Made by a program: the position numbers and the translations under genes. From Bacteroidota bacterium (lineage in GTDB: Bacteria > Bacteroidota > Bacteroidia > Chitinophagales > JADIYW01), in contig JADIYW010000012.1 in the NCBI GenBank assembly GCA_016705125.1, positions 1-64,000 of the forward strand: a stretch of 64,000 bases of DNA, written 5' to 3'. A model generated the notes under the pieces. It did not search any database and was not told the DNA's origin. It saw only the letters and a list, made by a program, of their open reading frames with translations. Shown here piece after piece: positions 36,867-47,986 of this stretch; positions within the stretch are counted from its first letter, which is position 1, and every line of letters begins with the position of its first letter.

Positions 36867-38309
36867 ATGATATCATTGTTGCTTATATTATTACCAATAC
36901 TAACTGGCAGTTTGCTTTTGCTCCTTAAAGGCAAAGGTTCAATTTGGCTAGCACTAATAAGTGCAATGGCTGAATTGGGGATAACGATATATGCCTTGTT
37001 AAATTTTGACCCATTGGGAGGCTTTCAATATGTATGGGATTATGCTTGGATTCCAGATTTGGGAATGGCATGGAGTTTTGGGGTCGATGGGGTTTCAATG
37101 GTCATGCTATTGCTCACTAATATCTTAATACCATTAATTATTCTTTCCCAAATAGGTCGTAAAATTGAAAACCACCATGCATTAGTTGGCCTTGCATTAA
37201 TTATGCAGGGAGCTTTGATTGGTGTTTTTACAGCAATGGATACCATTGTATTTTATGTTTTTTGGGAATTGGCACTTATACCCGTTTATTTTATAGCTGG
37301 ACTTTGGGGTGGTCAAGAAAGAATTAAAGCAACCCTTAAATTTTTCATTTACACCTTATTTGGTTCTTTATTAATGTTAGCCGCTTTTGTATTTTTATTA
37401 GGCAGCGATATAATAATTAATCAATTAGATGGAATTAGTTTAATATTATCTCATAAGGTAGAAATGTTTATTTTTTGGGGTATTTTTATGGCATTTGCAA
37501 TAAAGATTCCCATTTTTCCATTTCATTCTTGGCAGCCCGAAACATATACCCAATCAAGTACAACCGGTACAATGTTATTGTCAGGTATAATGCTAAAAAT
37601 GGGATTATATGGTATTTTAAGATGGTTAATTCCTTTGGCTCCAAATGCAAGTGCGTTTTATGCAAATTTGATAATAACATTAAGTATTATAGGTGTTTTG
37701 TATGCTTCCATTATTGCAATAAAGCAAAATAATATAAAAAGATTATTGGCTTTTTCATCTATGGCGCATGTCGGATTAATTGCAATCGCATTCTTTACAG
37801 GTACTTTAGCGGGTTGGCAAGGTGGCGTATTCCAAATGTTTACACATGGAATAAATGTAGTTGGATTATTCTTGGTGGCAGATATTCTAATTGAAAAAAC
37901 TGGTGTTACAGATATCAGAAAAATGGGAGGCATTGCTAGCAATGCACCCAAACTAGCGATTTTGTTTTTATTGTTAGTCTTGGGTAGTGTTGCTTTACCA
38001 CTAACTGATAGTTTTGTTGGTGAGTTTTTGATGTTTAGCGGTTTGTTTAAATGGAATATGTGGGCGATGATTATTACGGGAACTTCGGTCATTTTTTCTG
38101 CAGTATACATGCTTAGGTTGTATCAAAAAACAATGTTTGGTGTAGTAAATGAAAACACCAAAAATGTTACTGATATTAGTTGGAATGAACTTTTAGTTTT
38201 GTCAATTTGTAGCGGTATAATGTTATTTTTGGGGATATTTCCAAATGCATTAATGCAAGTAAGTAATCCTGTTCTGGAACAAATTTTGAGTAATTTTAGT
38301 AGATTTTAA
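36867..38309 (+). CDS. nuoM: NADH-quinone oxidoreductase subunit M
   Basis: Antiporter-like membrane subunit. Signature segments include FYVFWELALIPVYFIAGLWGG with the conserved Glu, IPIFPFHSWQPETY, SGIMLKMGLYGILRW and LLAFSSMAHVGL. The 480 residues are intact. Sixteen bases after nuoL and 9 before nuoN. Confidence 0.97.
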   Translation: MISLLLILLPILTGSLLLLLKGKGSIWLALISAMAELGITIYALLNFDPLGGFQYVWDYAWIPDLGMAWSFGVDGVSMVMLLLTNILIPLIILSQIGRKIENHHALVGLALIMQGALIGVFTAMDTIVFYVFWELALIPVYFIAGLWGGQERIKATLKFFIYTLFGSLLMLAAFVFLLGSDIIINQLDGISLILSHKVEMFIFWGIFMAFAIKIPIFPFHSWQPETYTQSSTTGTMLLSGIMLKMGLYGILRWLIPLAPNASAFYANLIITLSIIGVLYASIIAIKQNNIKRLLAFSSMAHVGLIAIAFFTGTLAGWQGGVFQMFTHGINVVGLFLVADILIEKTGVTDIRKMGGIASNAPKLAILFLLLVLGSVALPLTDSFVGEFLMFSGLFKWNMWAMIITGTSVIFSAVYMLRLYQKTMFGVVNENTKNVTDISWNELLVLSICSGIMLFLGIFPNALMQVSNPVLEQILSNFSRF

Positions 38310-38318
38310 AAAATAAAA

Positions 38319-39700
38319 ATGAGCGCAATCATTGCACTATTTATAACAGGAGTCTTAGTTTTATATCTAGGCGTTTTCGGACATAAGAAGATTTTGCTTC
38401 CAATTTCTATTACCGGTATTTTTATTGCTTTTTCATTAGTCCTTTTCAATGTGGGTCTTAATTTAGAAATAGATAATCACATGTTGGTTTTGACCAATCT
38501 TCAAGAATTTATAGTTTGTTGTTGCTTTTTATTATGGGCCTTGTTTTTTTGCTTTCAGAAAAAAATATGAATTATGCCTCTAAATACAAGGAAGATGTTT
38601 ATGGATTAATGATTTTTAGCACTATTGGCGGCCTTATGTTATTGTCTTATGCCAATTTAGTTACGCTTTTTCTAGGCATCGAAACACTTTCAATTCCGCT
38701 TTATGTATTGGTTGGTAGTAAAAAAAGTGATTTAAAGTCAAATGAAGCCGCTATGAAGTATTTTATAATGGGCTCATTTGCAACCTGTTTTTTGCTTTTA
38801 GGTATGGCTTTGATTTATGGAGCTGTTGGTAGTTTTGATTTTAGAGAAATTGCCTTGCAATGTTATACTGATGCAGGAAGAGTGAATAGTCTTTTTGAAA
38901 TGGGCATACTGTTTTTATTATTTGGAATGATTTTTAAAGTTTCAGCAGCACCTTTTCATTTTTGGACACCCGATGTATATGAAGGAGCACCCTCAATTAT
39001 TACGGTTTTTATGGCTACTGTTGTTAAAATTGCTGGCTTTGGCGCACTTGCTCGATTGTTGCGTGGAGGATTTCCAGATTCCATTTTATTTGTGAATTTC
39101 TTATGGATTATTGCAGTACTAACTATGACAGTAGGCAATTTGGGGGCAACCCAACAAAAAAGCATAAAACGATTATTAGCATTTTCGAGTATTGCCCACG
39201 CTGGTGTTATGATGATAGCCGTATTGGCTGTTTCAAAAGCATCAATGACAAATGTATTTATTTATCTTTTAGCATATTCTTTAGCTACTATAATTTTATT
39301 TACCTTATTCATGCACTTCGCTGACAAAAAAGGACTATCTGATATTAGTAGTTTTAATGGTTTAGGAAAAACGAATCCATTCTTAGCCGCCACTTCAACT
39401 TTAGCACTTTTAAGTTTGGCTGGCATACCTATTACCGCAGGTTTTTTCGGAAAATATTATATATTCTACAATGCAATGAACCAGGGATATATTTGGCTAG
39501 TTATATTAGGTTTATTAAATTCTGCAATAGCCATTTATTATTATTTGGGGATAATAATTGCGATGTATTTTAAAGAGCCTGTAGAAATGAAAAGTGAAAC
39601 AGATGATTTACCGTTTTTACATAAACTAGTAATTGCAGGATGTGCAATTGGTATTATCTTAATTGGAATTTATCCAAATAGATTAATGATGTTATTTTAG
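38319..39700 (+). CDS. nuoN: NADH-quinone oxidoreductase subunit N, frame broken near 38511
   Basis: Last antiporter-like subunit of complex I. The first frame (38319-38570) gives a normal N-terminus up to TNLQEF. The second frame (-1 relative) takes over with LLLLFIMGLVFLLSEKN and continues through GIETLSIPLYVLVG, KVSAAPFHFWTPDVYEGAP and LLAFSSIAHAGVM to 39700. Together they make about 460 residues, the normal length. One missing base near 38510-38516 would restore the frame. The Cys-rich tail of the first frame (VCCCFLLW) is out of frame. With the other 13 subunits intact, a sequencing deletion is likelier than loss of function. Followed 22 bases later by the M1 peptidase. Confidence 0.88.
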
Positions 39701-39721
39701 TTTTTTCTTTATATTTAGGGG

Positions 39722-41676
39722 ATGAAATGGCTTCTTTTTTCCCTACTCGTTTTTCCTTTCTTTGTAAAGGGTCAAGAAGGAGCTGAATTATGCGCAAAGG
39801 GAAAACAATCAAAAAGCTTTTTAAATAGAAATTATAGGCAAACGACGGATTATTTGGTGGGCGATCAAAATATTGATGCCTTGTATTATGGTTTAAAAAT
39901 AGATGTTCAAGATTTTGCAAATAAACAAATCAAAGGAATTTTAAACGCACGATTCAAATCAACCGCAAATGGACTGCAAACTATTTTCTTGAATCTCAAC
40001 AATTCCATGGTGGTGGATTCCATAAAAAGTGATTACACAATTGGTTCCTTTTTACACTTTGAAAACAAAATAAATATTTCTTTTTTAAATAAGATTGAAT
40101 TAAATAAAACCTTTGAACTAATTATTTATTATCACGGCAATCCAAGTACAAGTGGTTTTGGAAGTTTTGAATTTGGTAGTCATGGTAATAATATACCTGC
40201 AATATGGTCGCTTAGTGAACCATTTGGAGCACCCGATTGGTGGCCTTGCAAAGATGATTTGTCAGATAAGGTTGATTCTTCTGATGTTTGGATTATTTGT
40301 CCAAATGATTTAATAGCTGCCTCTAATGGCTTATTACAATTGGTAGAAGAGAATGACGAAAATTCAAAAATCTACCATTGGAAAAATCGATATTCAATTG
40401 CGCATTATTTAATTTCAATAGCAGTTTCGGATTACCAACTTTTTGAAGATAAATGGAAATATGAAGGATACGATTCCATGCCGATAATGAATTTTATTTA
40501 CCCCGAAAATTTTACAGAATTAAATAAAAATAGATTAAGTAAAGTAAAAGACATGCTGACTATTTTTTCAGATTATTTTGGTGTTTATCCATTTGTAAAT
40601 GAAAAATATGGTCACGCGCAATTTGGTTGGGGTGGAGGAATGGAGCACCAAACTTGTACTTCCCTCGGTGGATTTGGTGAAAGTTTAATTGCCCATGAAT
40701 TAATGCACCAATGGTTTGGAGATATGATAACTTGTGCAACCTGGGAAGATATATGGCTAAATGAAGGATTTGCTTCCTATGGCGAAGCATTATATGTAGA
40801 GGCAAGTGGAGATTCAATAGGATATAGAAATTTGTTGAATTATTTTATCGACGGCGCCAAATTGGCCAAAGGCAGCGTATATGTTGAAGATGTTTCGAGC
40901 GTTGCTTCAATTTTCAATTATGTAAGAACGTATGAAAAAGGCGCTATTATTTTGCATATGCTTAGAGGTATAATGGGCGATGAAGTATTTTTTAAAGGCA
41001 TGCAGAATTATGCCAATTCAATACATGCTTATGGAAATGCAACTACAGAACACTTCAAGGAAATAATGGCAAAAGAATATGGTCAGTCTTTAGATTATTT
41101 TTTTGATGAATGGATTTATGGGTACAATTTTCCTAAATATCAGATTGATTTAAAATGGAAGAAAGTTGGGGAAATATATCGATACAATTTAATACTTAAT
41201 CAAGAGATAAACGAAAAGCCACATTATTTCACTATGCCTTTAGAAATAAAATTTGTTTCAGAGGATGGATTTGATACGACCCTTCTTTTTTTAATGATAG
41301 ATTAAATCAGCTTTTTAATTTTAGTTATAATAAAAAAATAAAGGAAATTATATTGGACCCAAATCAGCGATTTATAAATGAGGTAACTAAAATAGCTATT
41401 TTTGAAGGGGATGAAAACTTAGGGCAACCCCTTAATGTTTTTCCTAATCCAGCAAATGAAGAAATATTGCTTTTGTGGAAGGAATTAAAAGGAAAGCCAG
41501 TTAATGTTCAAATTTATGGAGAGATTGGTAATTTGATAGCTGTTTTTCCAATTGAAACCAACCTGACAGGTTCAAAAATATTAAACATTTACAAACTAGC
41601 TCCTGCTCCTTATTTTATAACCCTTGAAACTGAATTGACTAAATACACAGTAAAATTTATAAAAACGAATAAATAA
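39722..41676 (+). CDS. M1-family metallopeptidase with T9SS domain, frame broken at 41286-41293
   Basis: A secreted zinc aminopeptidase-like protein. A signal peptide ends near VKGQ (residue 18). The M1 motifs are GGGMEHQT (exopeptidase-type loop) and HELMHQWFGDMITCATWEDIWLNEGF, with Zn ligands His, His and a Glu 19 residues later. YEKGAIILHML and a catalytic Tyr region follow. The first frame stops at 41305. In the -1 frame the text continues FNDRLNQLFNFSYNKKIKEIILDPNQRF and ends in a T9SS sorting domain (VFPNPANEEI, APAPYFITLE) at 41676. The break lies on seven T forming T-TTT-TTA, a known -1 slippery heptamer; a missing T is the simpler explanation. Confidence 0.87.
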
Positions 41677-41683
41677 TAAAAAA

Positions 41684-43173
41684 ATGAAATTTGAAGAATA
41701 TAGAAAATATGACGGTTTAGGTTTAGCCGAATTAGTTAAAAATAAAGAAGTAAAATCTATCGAACTATTGGAAATCGCAATCAATAGGGCAGAAACCGTA
41801 AATCCTAAAATAAATGCCATAAACAATAAATTGTATGATTTGGGAAAATCAACTGCCGAATCGCCAATTGAAGGTGATTTTGGTGGAGTTCCTTTTTGAT
41901 AAAAGACCTAGAATTGCAATTAAAAGGTCAAATGATGCAATGTGGGAGTCAGTCGATGAAAGGATTTGTTTCGAAAGAAGATAGTGTTACAGTTCAAAGA
42001 ATGAAAGCTGCAGGTTTGGTTATTTTCGGAAAAACGAATACACCCGAATTTGGTTTAACACCTTATACGGAGCCAAAATTATTTGGAGCTACCCTCAACC
42101 CATGGAATAATGCGCATACTTGCGGTGGGTCGAGTGGCGGTTCGGCTGCCGCTGTTGCAGCGGGCATTGTGCCACTAGCCTCAGCGAGTGATGGAGGCGG
42201 TTCCATCCGAATACCAGCTTCTAGTTGCGGATTGTTTGGATTAAAACCTAGTCGTGGAATAGTTACCATGGGACCTTACGTTGGCGAGGCTTGGGGTGGC
42301 GCAGTTTCTAGTTTATGTGTTTCTCGTTCGGTAAGAGATACCGCTGCCTATTTGGACAATGTAAAAAGGACCATCGCTTGGTGATATGTATTATGTGAGA
42401 CAACCAGAAACACCCTATTTGGTAGGCAGTAAACTTTCTCCGGCAGACTTAAAATTGGTTATTCGTTAGCTCATCCATTTCCAGGACAAGCAATTGATTC
42501 GGAATGTAGAATGGCAGTATTAGAAGCTGTAAAGTTGTTGCAAGATTTGGGTCATACCGTTGAAGAGGTAGATTTGCCGTATCAAAAAGAAGTGTTGACG
42601 AAGCATTTCTTTTTTATGGTGGTAAGTGAAGTAGCAGCAGAAATTGAGCATGTAACAAAATTGAGAGGAAAGAAAACGCCAGATATTAATGATTTTGAAA
42701 TCACCACTTGGCTAATTGGGCAGTTGGGCAATCAATTTAGTGGTAAGCAATATGCACAGGCAAAAAGAGGATGGCATGATTTGGCAGTTGATATGGCTAA
42801 TTTTCACCTTAATTACGATTTCTTGCTTACGCCTACTTTAAGCAGACCGCCAGTTACCATTGGCGAACTAAAAACCAAGCCAATGGAAGAAACTTTGTTT
42901 AAGGCAGTTTCGCAGGTTGGATTAATCGGAATGGTTAAAAATTCATCCATAATTGACGAAATGGCACTGCGGTCGTATAATTATTTACCTTTTACACCCA
43001 TTGCAAATATGACAGGACAGCCAAGTATGAGTGTTCCTCTTCATTGGCAACAAGGCACTAATTTGCCCGTAGGCGTAATGTTTACAGGCCGAATGTGCGA
43101 AGAAACCCTCTTATTGCAGTTGGCAAATCAATTGGAGCAAGCAAAACCGTGGTTTGATAAAATGGCGATGTAG
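41684..43173 (+). pseudogene. Amidase-signature hydrolase, three frame breaks
   Basis: An amidase-signature family enzyme (aspartyl/glutamyl-tRNA amidotransferase A-like fold, probably a free amidase). The catalytic Ser-cisSer-Lys elements are all visible: the Lys in LIKDLEL, GGSSGGSAAAVAAG, and the nucleophile loop SDGGGSIRIPAS followed by GLFGLKPSRG. Frame breaks at about 41893 (GVPF then LIKDL; one T missing in a T-run), 42370 (one A too many in an A-run before GPSLGDMYYVRQPE) and 42458 (one A missing before IGYSLAHPFPGQA). The C-terminal half is open to 43173. With corrections the protein is about 495 residues, normal for the family. All three indels are in homopolymers, so sequencing error is likely. 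Seven bases after the M1 peptidase. Confidence 0.8.
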
Positions 43174-43322
43174 GGATATTTTATGTGGGAATTAGGATTT
43201 AGTTATTCATTTCCATTTCCACAATTTATATTTCTTATTTGCTCAAATCGTAAAGTGGTAACCTAATTGTTCGATTTGTAAATTGGTTTTACTTCTAAGT
43301 GTTGGCATTATAAATACAGATT

Positions 43323-44787
43323 TTATTTCAAGTTTTTAATAAACGGTTCTATTGCACTTTCAAACTTTGGAAGAAAGAGTACAAAAAAGTCATTCATTTT
43401 TTCCCAATCTGTTTCATTAAATAAGTTTACATCTTGCAATTCAAATTTTATTCTAATTTTGTTGTCAGGCAATTCTTCCCAAACCAAAGTATTGCCAAAT
43501 AATTGTTCAATTTCTTCTTTATTTTTTAATAACTTTTTGAAGTAAAATTTATTTTTCTCTTTACTCGATGTCGAAATGCCTAACTCTATTCTTATGTTTG
43601 ATTTTGTTATTATAAGTGTAAAAGCTAATCCACCAATACCTGCTCCAGTGCTTAACCAATGGTCTTTTGACGGGCTTACATTCGATAATAAATTAGTTGG
43701 ATTTAAAAGAGGTAAGATTTGTTGCCAATACTTTTTTCTTATTCCAAAACGATTCGGTTCTGTTTCTTTGGCTGTGCTTGACAAATATTTAATTAATAAT
43801 TCATCTTCCATTTCAAACAGAGAAAGTAACTTCTTTAAAATGGCGAATTTGGAATTGCTGTCTATGTTAGATTCTATATACCAACCATTAATCACCTCTT
43901 GTGATGCTCTGAAATCAGTTGCGTTTCTTGTTATTTTAAAAACATCTTGATTGCTTAATAATAATTGTGAATTCTTTTCGTAAAGATTTCTAATCACATA
44001 AAAATACATTTGTGCAACCGTATCTTCCTCCACTTTTGTATTTTCAAAAATAAAGTATTCAAGCTTTTTATATGTAGGACTTTCTGCATCGAAAATATTT
44101 TGCTCTTCAGATTCATCACTTTCGGAAATATCCACGTTTGGAAACTCCCATATTTGCAAGAAGCGGTCATAAATGATATTCAATCTTTCTTCATATTTTG
44201 ATACATTCCAAACTTCTAGATCTTGCAAATATCGGTTTAGCCATAATTTGCTGAATTGATAGCCTTGCTCTTTCCCATCAATATTCATTTCTTTTTTTGC
44301 TAAAAAAGATTTATTGCCTAACGCACTATTATTACCAGACAAAGTTAGATTTCCGATAGTGTTTAAATATTTTTCTTTAAAAATATAATATTCTTCTGAA
44401 GACAAATTTGTATTCCAATCTTCATGTGGAGTTTTAGGAAATATGTTCGATAGTAATATACTCACTGCTTGTATTCACATATTCTCGATTATTGTAATTC
44501 TCCAACATTTCAAAAAGATAGTTTCTGTTTTTTGGTTGAGTATTATATAAATCCTTATCTTTTAATGCAGTTTTTAAATCTTCATTGCTTGGAAATTTGG
44601 CACTTCCTTTCTTTTTAAGTAAAGATTTTGCAATAGAATCATAATATTCTTCTGTATCTACTTCAGAATACAGTGTCATAAAAATCTTATTCAATGAACT
44701 AGTTGGTAGACCTACAATAAACCTTCTCCAAGCATAGCTTTGAATTAATTTTAAAACTTTAATCAATTCATCTTTTGTGAAAATCCG
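43323..44787 (-). pseudogene. C-terminal part of a DUF262/DUF1524 (GmrSD-like) protein
   Basis: The readable part begins at the 44787 junction with a helical region (KDELIKVLKLIQSYAWRRF, VGLPTSSLNKIF) typical of the end of the DUF262 half. It then enters a DUF1524 HNH-like nuclease domain with EYITIEHI...PKTPHEDW, the family's I-E-H-I-x-P motif, and GNLTLSGNNSALGNKSF. The C-terminal 230 residues are less conserved. A frame break near 44428 (a T missing between EHI and PKTP) splits it. The N-terminal ParB-like DUF262 domain with its DGQQR motif is absent; instead the frame runs without a stop into ruvB sequence. GmrSD-type proteins are modification-dependent restriction enzymes in phage defence. 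As it stands this copy lacks the NTP-dependent half. Confidence 0.72.
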
Positions 44788-45490
44788 TTCTCGGCATCTT
44801 AAAATACTTGAAGCAATTCGAGGGTTCCCTCTACTTCTTCTAGCAATTTCTCCAGCTCCTTCTTCATTTATTCCTAAAGGAGGGGAAATTCAGCAGCGAT
44901 GCAGAACGTTTAATTATTTTTTTAAGCGTAGCATGGTCGTAATAATCCTAACCGGGAGTAATACCAAACCTCGATCGCATGGGAGAAAGTAATCCAGAAC
45001 GGGTGGTGGCACCAGCGGGGTAAATTTATTTAAATGGATTTGTATACTTCTTGCACTAGGCCCTGAATCAAGCATTATGTCAATTCTAAAAATCTTCCAT
45101 TGCGCTATACAAATATTCCTCAACCGTAGTGTTTAGGCGATGTATTTCATCAATAAATAAAACATCATTTTCTTGCAAGTTGGTAAGCAAACCAGCCAAA
45201 TCTCCTGGGTTTTTCAATACAGGCACGAGGTGATTTTCATTGCCACTTAAGTTCATTGGCAATTATATTGGAGGGGTAGTTTTGCCCAATCCTGGGGGGC
45301 CATGCAACAAAACATGGTCTAGCGCCTCACTTCTTTGTTTGGCTGCCTCAATAAAAATAACCAAATTCTCGACAATCTGGGGTTGCCCCACTAAACTGTT
45401 CGAAAAAGATTTGGGGGTAGCGCACTTTCTATCTCCTTATCGGCAGCATTTAAGTTATCACTGTTGGCATCTAAATTTTGGATTTTGCAT
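44788..45490 (-). pseudogene. ruvB: Truncated, frameshifted Holliday-junction helicase RuvB
   Basis: Minus-strand fragments spell out RuvB: ALRPKSF and QFSGQPQIVENL, Walker A HGPPGLGKTT (45277-45306), Walker B DVLFIDEIHRLN (45134-45171), SAMEDFRIDIMLDSGPSARSI, then GATTRSGLLSPMRSRFGI, LKKIIKRSASLLN and EIARRSRGNPRIASSILR. At least four indels separate these blocks. Homology ends at about 44788, so roughly the last 100 residues (winged-helix DNA-binding domain) are missing and DUF262 sequence follows in the same frame. RuvB drives branch migration with RuvA/RuvC and is normally present intact in Bacteroidota. The truncation therefore suggests a local misassembly, or a second intact copy elsewhere. 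Confidence 0.8.
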
Positions 45491-45612
45491 CGTTGGTAAA
45501 GATAAAAATAGAAATTTAAATTTTCTGGAACTTTTTAACCAATTTCGTTTCTTATTGGTATGATTTCTTAATATATTTGCAACTTGAAATTGATTTTAAA
45601 TTAACATATATA

Positions 45613-46866
45613 GTGGACAAAAAATTACTTTAGTAAATGGGCAATTAAATGTGCCGAATGAACCTATTATTCCTTTTATTGAAGGCGATGGTATTGGACC
45701 AGATATTTGGAAAGCATCCGAAATGGTTTTCAATGCAGCAGTGGAAAAAGCTTATGGCGGAACAAGGAAAATTCATTGGAAGGAAGTATTGACAGGAGAA
45801 AAAGCGTTTAAACTAACAGGGAATTGGTTGCCAGATGAAACATTGACTGTGATAAAAGAACACTTAGTTGCCATTAAAGGCCCTTTAACTACGCCTGTTG
45901 GTGGAGGAATACGATCTTTAAATGTGGCATTAAGACAAATTTTAGATTTATATGCTTGCGTACGTCCAGTACGATATTTTGAGGGTGTTCCATCTAATTC
46001 AAAAGTGCCTGAGCAGGTGAATATGGTCATTTTTAGAGAAAATACAGAAGATATTTATTGGTATTGAGTACCTAATAGGCACACCAGAATGTAAAAAAAT
46101 AATTGATTTTACAAAAATGAAATGGGCGTAAATAAAATTCGTTTCCACGAAACTTCCTCTATTGGTATCAAACCAGTTTCTTTGGAAGGATCAGAAAGGC
46201 TGATTCGTTCTGCATTGAAATATGCTGTTGCCTCACAAAAGAAAATCAGTTACCCTTGTACATAAAGGAATATCATGAAATTTACAGAGGGTAAATTTAA
46301 GGAGTGGAGTTATGCACTTGCTGAAGAGAATTTGGTGATGCCGTATTTACTTGGCCACAATATGATAGAATACTAGCAGACGAAGGACCAGAGGAGGCAA
46401 ATGCAGCTATGAAAAAAGCGATAGCAGATGGAAAAATAATTATTAAAGATGCCATTGCAGATAATTTCTTACAGCAAATAATTTTGAGACCAGATGAGTA
46501 TGATGTGGTGGCTACTTTAAATTTGAATGGAGATTATATTTCAGATGCGTTGGCTGCTTTAGTGGGCGGAATTGGAATTGCACCTGGTGCAAATATTAAT
46601 TACTTAACTGGAATGGCGATATTTGAAGCTACTCACGGTACTGCTCCAAATATGCAGGTCAAGATAAAGTAAATCCAAGTTCGGTGATTCTTTCAGGTGT
46701 TATGATGCTCGAATTTATGGGCTGGAAAGAAGCAGCGGATTTAATTGAAAAGGAATGGAAGCTGAATTGCCAAAAAACAGTCACTTACGATTTTCATCGA
46801 TTGATGGAAGGCGCTAAATTGCTCAAATGTTCAGAATTTGGACAGGCAATTATAGACAATATGTAA
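45613..46866 (+). pseudogene. icd: NADP-dependent isocitrate dehydrogenase, several frame breaks
   Basis: TCA-cycle enzyme converting isocitrate to 2-oxoglutarate. The reading starts near GTG 45613 (KITLVNGQLNVPNE after correcting an A-run) and gives IPFIEGDGIGPDIW, AIKGPLTTPVGGGIRSLNVA with the substrate-binding Ser, LYACVRPVRYFEGV and VIFRENTEDIY. After about 46063 the frame changes several times but the protein remains readable: GIEYLIGTPECKK, IRFHETSSIGIKPVSLEGSERLIR, KISVTLVHKGNIMKFTEGKFKEW. It is open again in MKKAIADGK to FEATHGTAPN, and after a break at about 46668 in KVNPSSVILSGVMMLEFMGW to the end. All motifs survive, so the indels look like sequence errors. A terminator follows. 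Confidence 0.85.
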
Positions 46867-46888
46867 TCTTTTTTTTGAATGGTTTATG

Positions 46889-46922
46889 GAAAGGTCACAA
46901 ATTTTTGTGGCCTTTTTTTTAA
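46889..46922 (+). terminator. Rho-independent terminator after icd
   Basis: AAGGTCACAAA pairs with TTTGTGGCCTT (one G-T wobble) around a two-base loop and is followed by a long T-run. It closes the icd transcript. Confidence 0.85.
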
Positions 46923-46982
46923 ACTTAAATAGTAAAATGTTTGTTTGAATGTATGTCTAGTAATCGATTAAAGAGATAAAAA

Positions 46983-47986
46983 ATGATTGAAAATCAATGG
47001 TATCTAATATGTGTTTAGCCGAGTTAGATAAACAAAACCCTTTAAAGAAGAAAATATTAAATAAAGATTTGGTCGTTTTTAAAACCAATTCCAATAAAAT
47101 AGCAGTATTAGAAGATAGATGTTGCCACCGAAATGTACAACTCTCCTTAGGATATGTAAATGGCGAAAATCTAGTTTGTGCCTATCATGGTTGGCAATAT
47201 GGCGCTGAAGGAAAATGTGCATGCATTCCATCACTTCCAATAGATCAGCCCATACCAAAGCAGCAAAATAAAAGATTATCCTGTTCAGATTAAACATAAA
47301 TGTGTTTGGGTATATTTGGGTGATGAAAGTAAAATGGAGTCAGCTTCGATCCCGCCTATGAATGAAATGGATAATTTTCCGATGGTGTATAATTACCATT
47401 TTCTAAATGCTGATTTAGCACTTGTGGCAGAAAGTTTGATTGATCCATATCATATAAATCACGTACACAATAAAAGTATAAAAACCTTATTAGGAAATTT
47501 ATATCAGGAGAAAGTAAATTTTAATTTAGAAGTAAATGACACCAACCTGACAGGTTGGTATGAACGACAATTTGACGCCTCAATTTGGGAAAAAATTTAT
47601 TTCGGATTTCAGAAAAAAGTAAAAACGCATTTCGGATTTTGGTTTCCACACACCTCAAAACTAGATATTTACTTTCGAAAAAGGAGAATGATTATCTATG
47701 AGCATTTTTACCAAATAGATGAAAATACAATATCTATGTTGCAAATAACCCTTTGGGATAAAATATTCAATGAATTCCCACTACAAATTATTGCAAAGCC
47801 ATTCATGCTTCAAATCCAATAAAATTGTAGAAGAAGATTTGATTTTTTGGAAAACAACAAACAAGTAAAGCAAAAAACAGGAAAAGAGATCTTTTGATTC
47901 CTTCGGATGAAGTGACTTTTGAATTTATGAAAATTTGGAATAGAAATATAAAACAAGATGAGAGCATATCTGAGGAGGAAAATTAA
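46983..47986 (+). pseudogene. Rieske non-heme iron oxygenase, several frame breaks
   Basis: Starts MIENQWYLIC (ATG 46983); a break near 47010 leads to AELDKQNPLKKK. The Rieske [2Fe-2S] ligands are C-x-H in DRCCHRNVQL and C-x2-H in CAYHGWQYG, about 20 residues apart. After a break near 47280 the catalytic domain continues: MVYNYHFLNADLALVAESLIDPYHINHVH, where D-P-Y-H-x4-H matches the mononuclear-iron facial triad. The C-terminus is rebuilt with two more shifts (IVEEDLIFWKTT, LLIPSDEVTFEFMKIWN) and stops at 47984-47986. With corrections it is about 330 residues, an oxygenase alpha-subunit-like protein of the kind acting on sterols, chlorophyll intermediates or carotenoids. It overlaps the following CrtU-like gene by about 29 bases. 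Substrate unknown. Confidence 0.75.

Noticed and set aside
38559..38565. Programmed -1 frameshift on seven A in nuoN
   Set aside because: The conserved hydrophobic NuoN sequence is already in the new frame 40 bases earlier, so a shift here would leave a wrong stretch in the protein.
43323..44787. Active GmrSD-type phage-defence gene
   Set aside because: The N-terminal DUF262 domain with the NTP-dependent motif is missing and the frame is broken inside the DUF1524 domain, so activity cannot be claimed.
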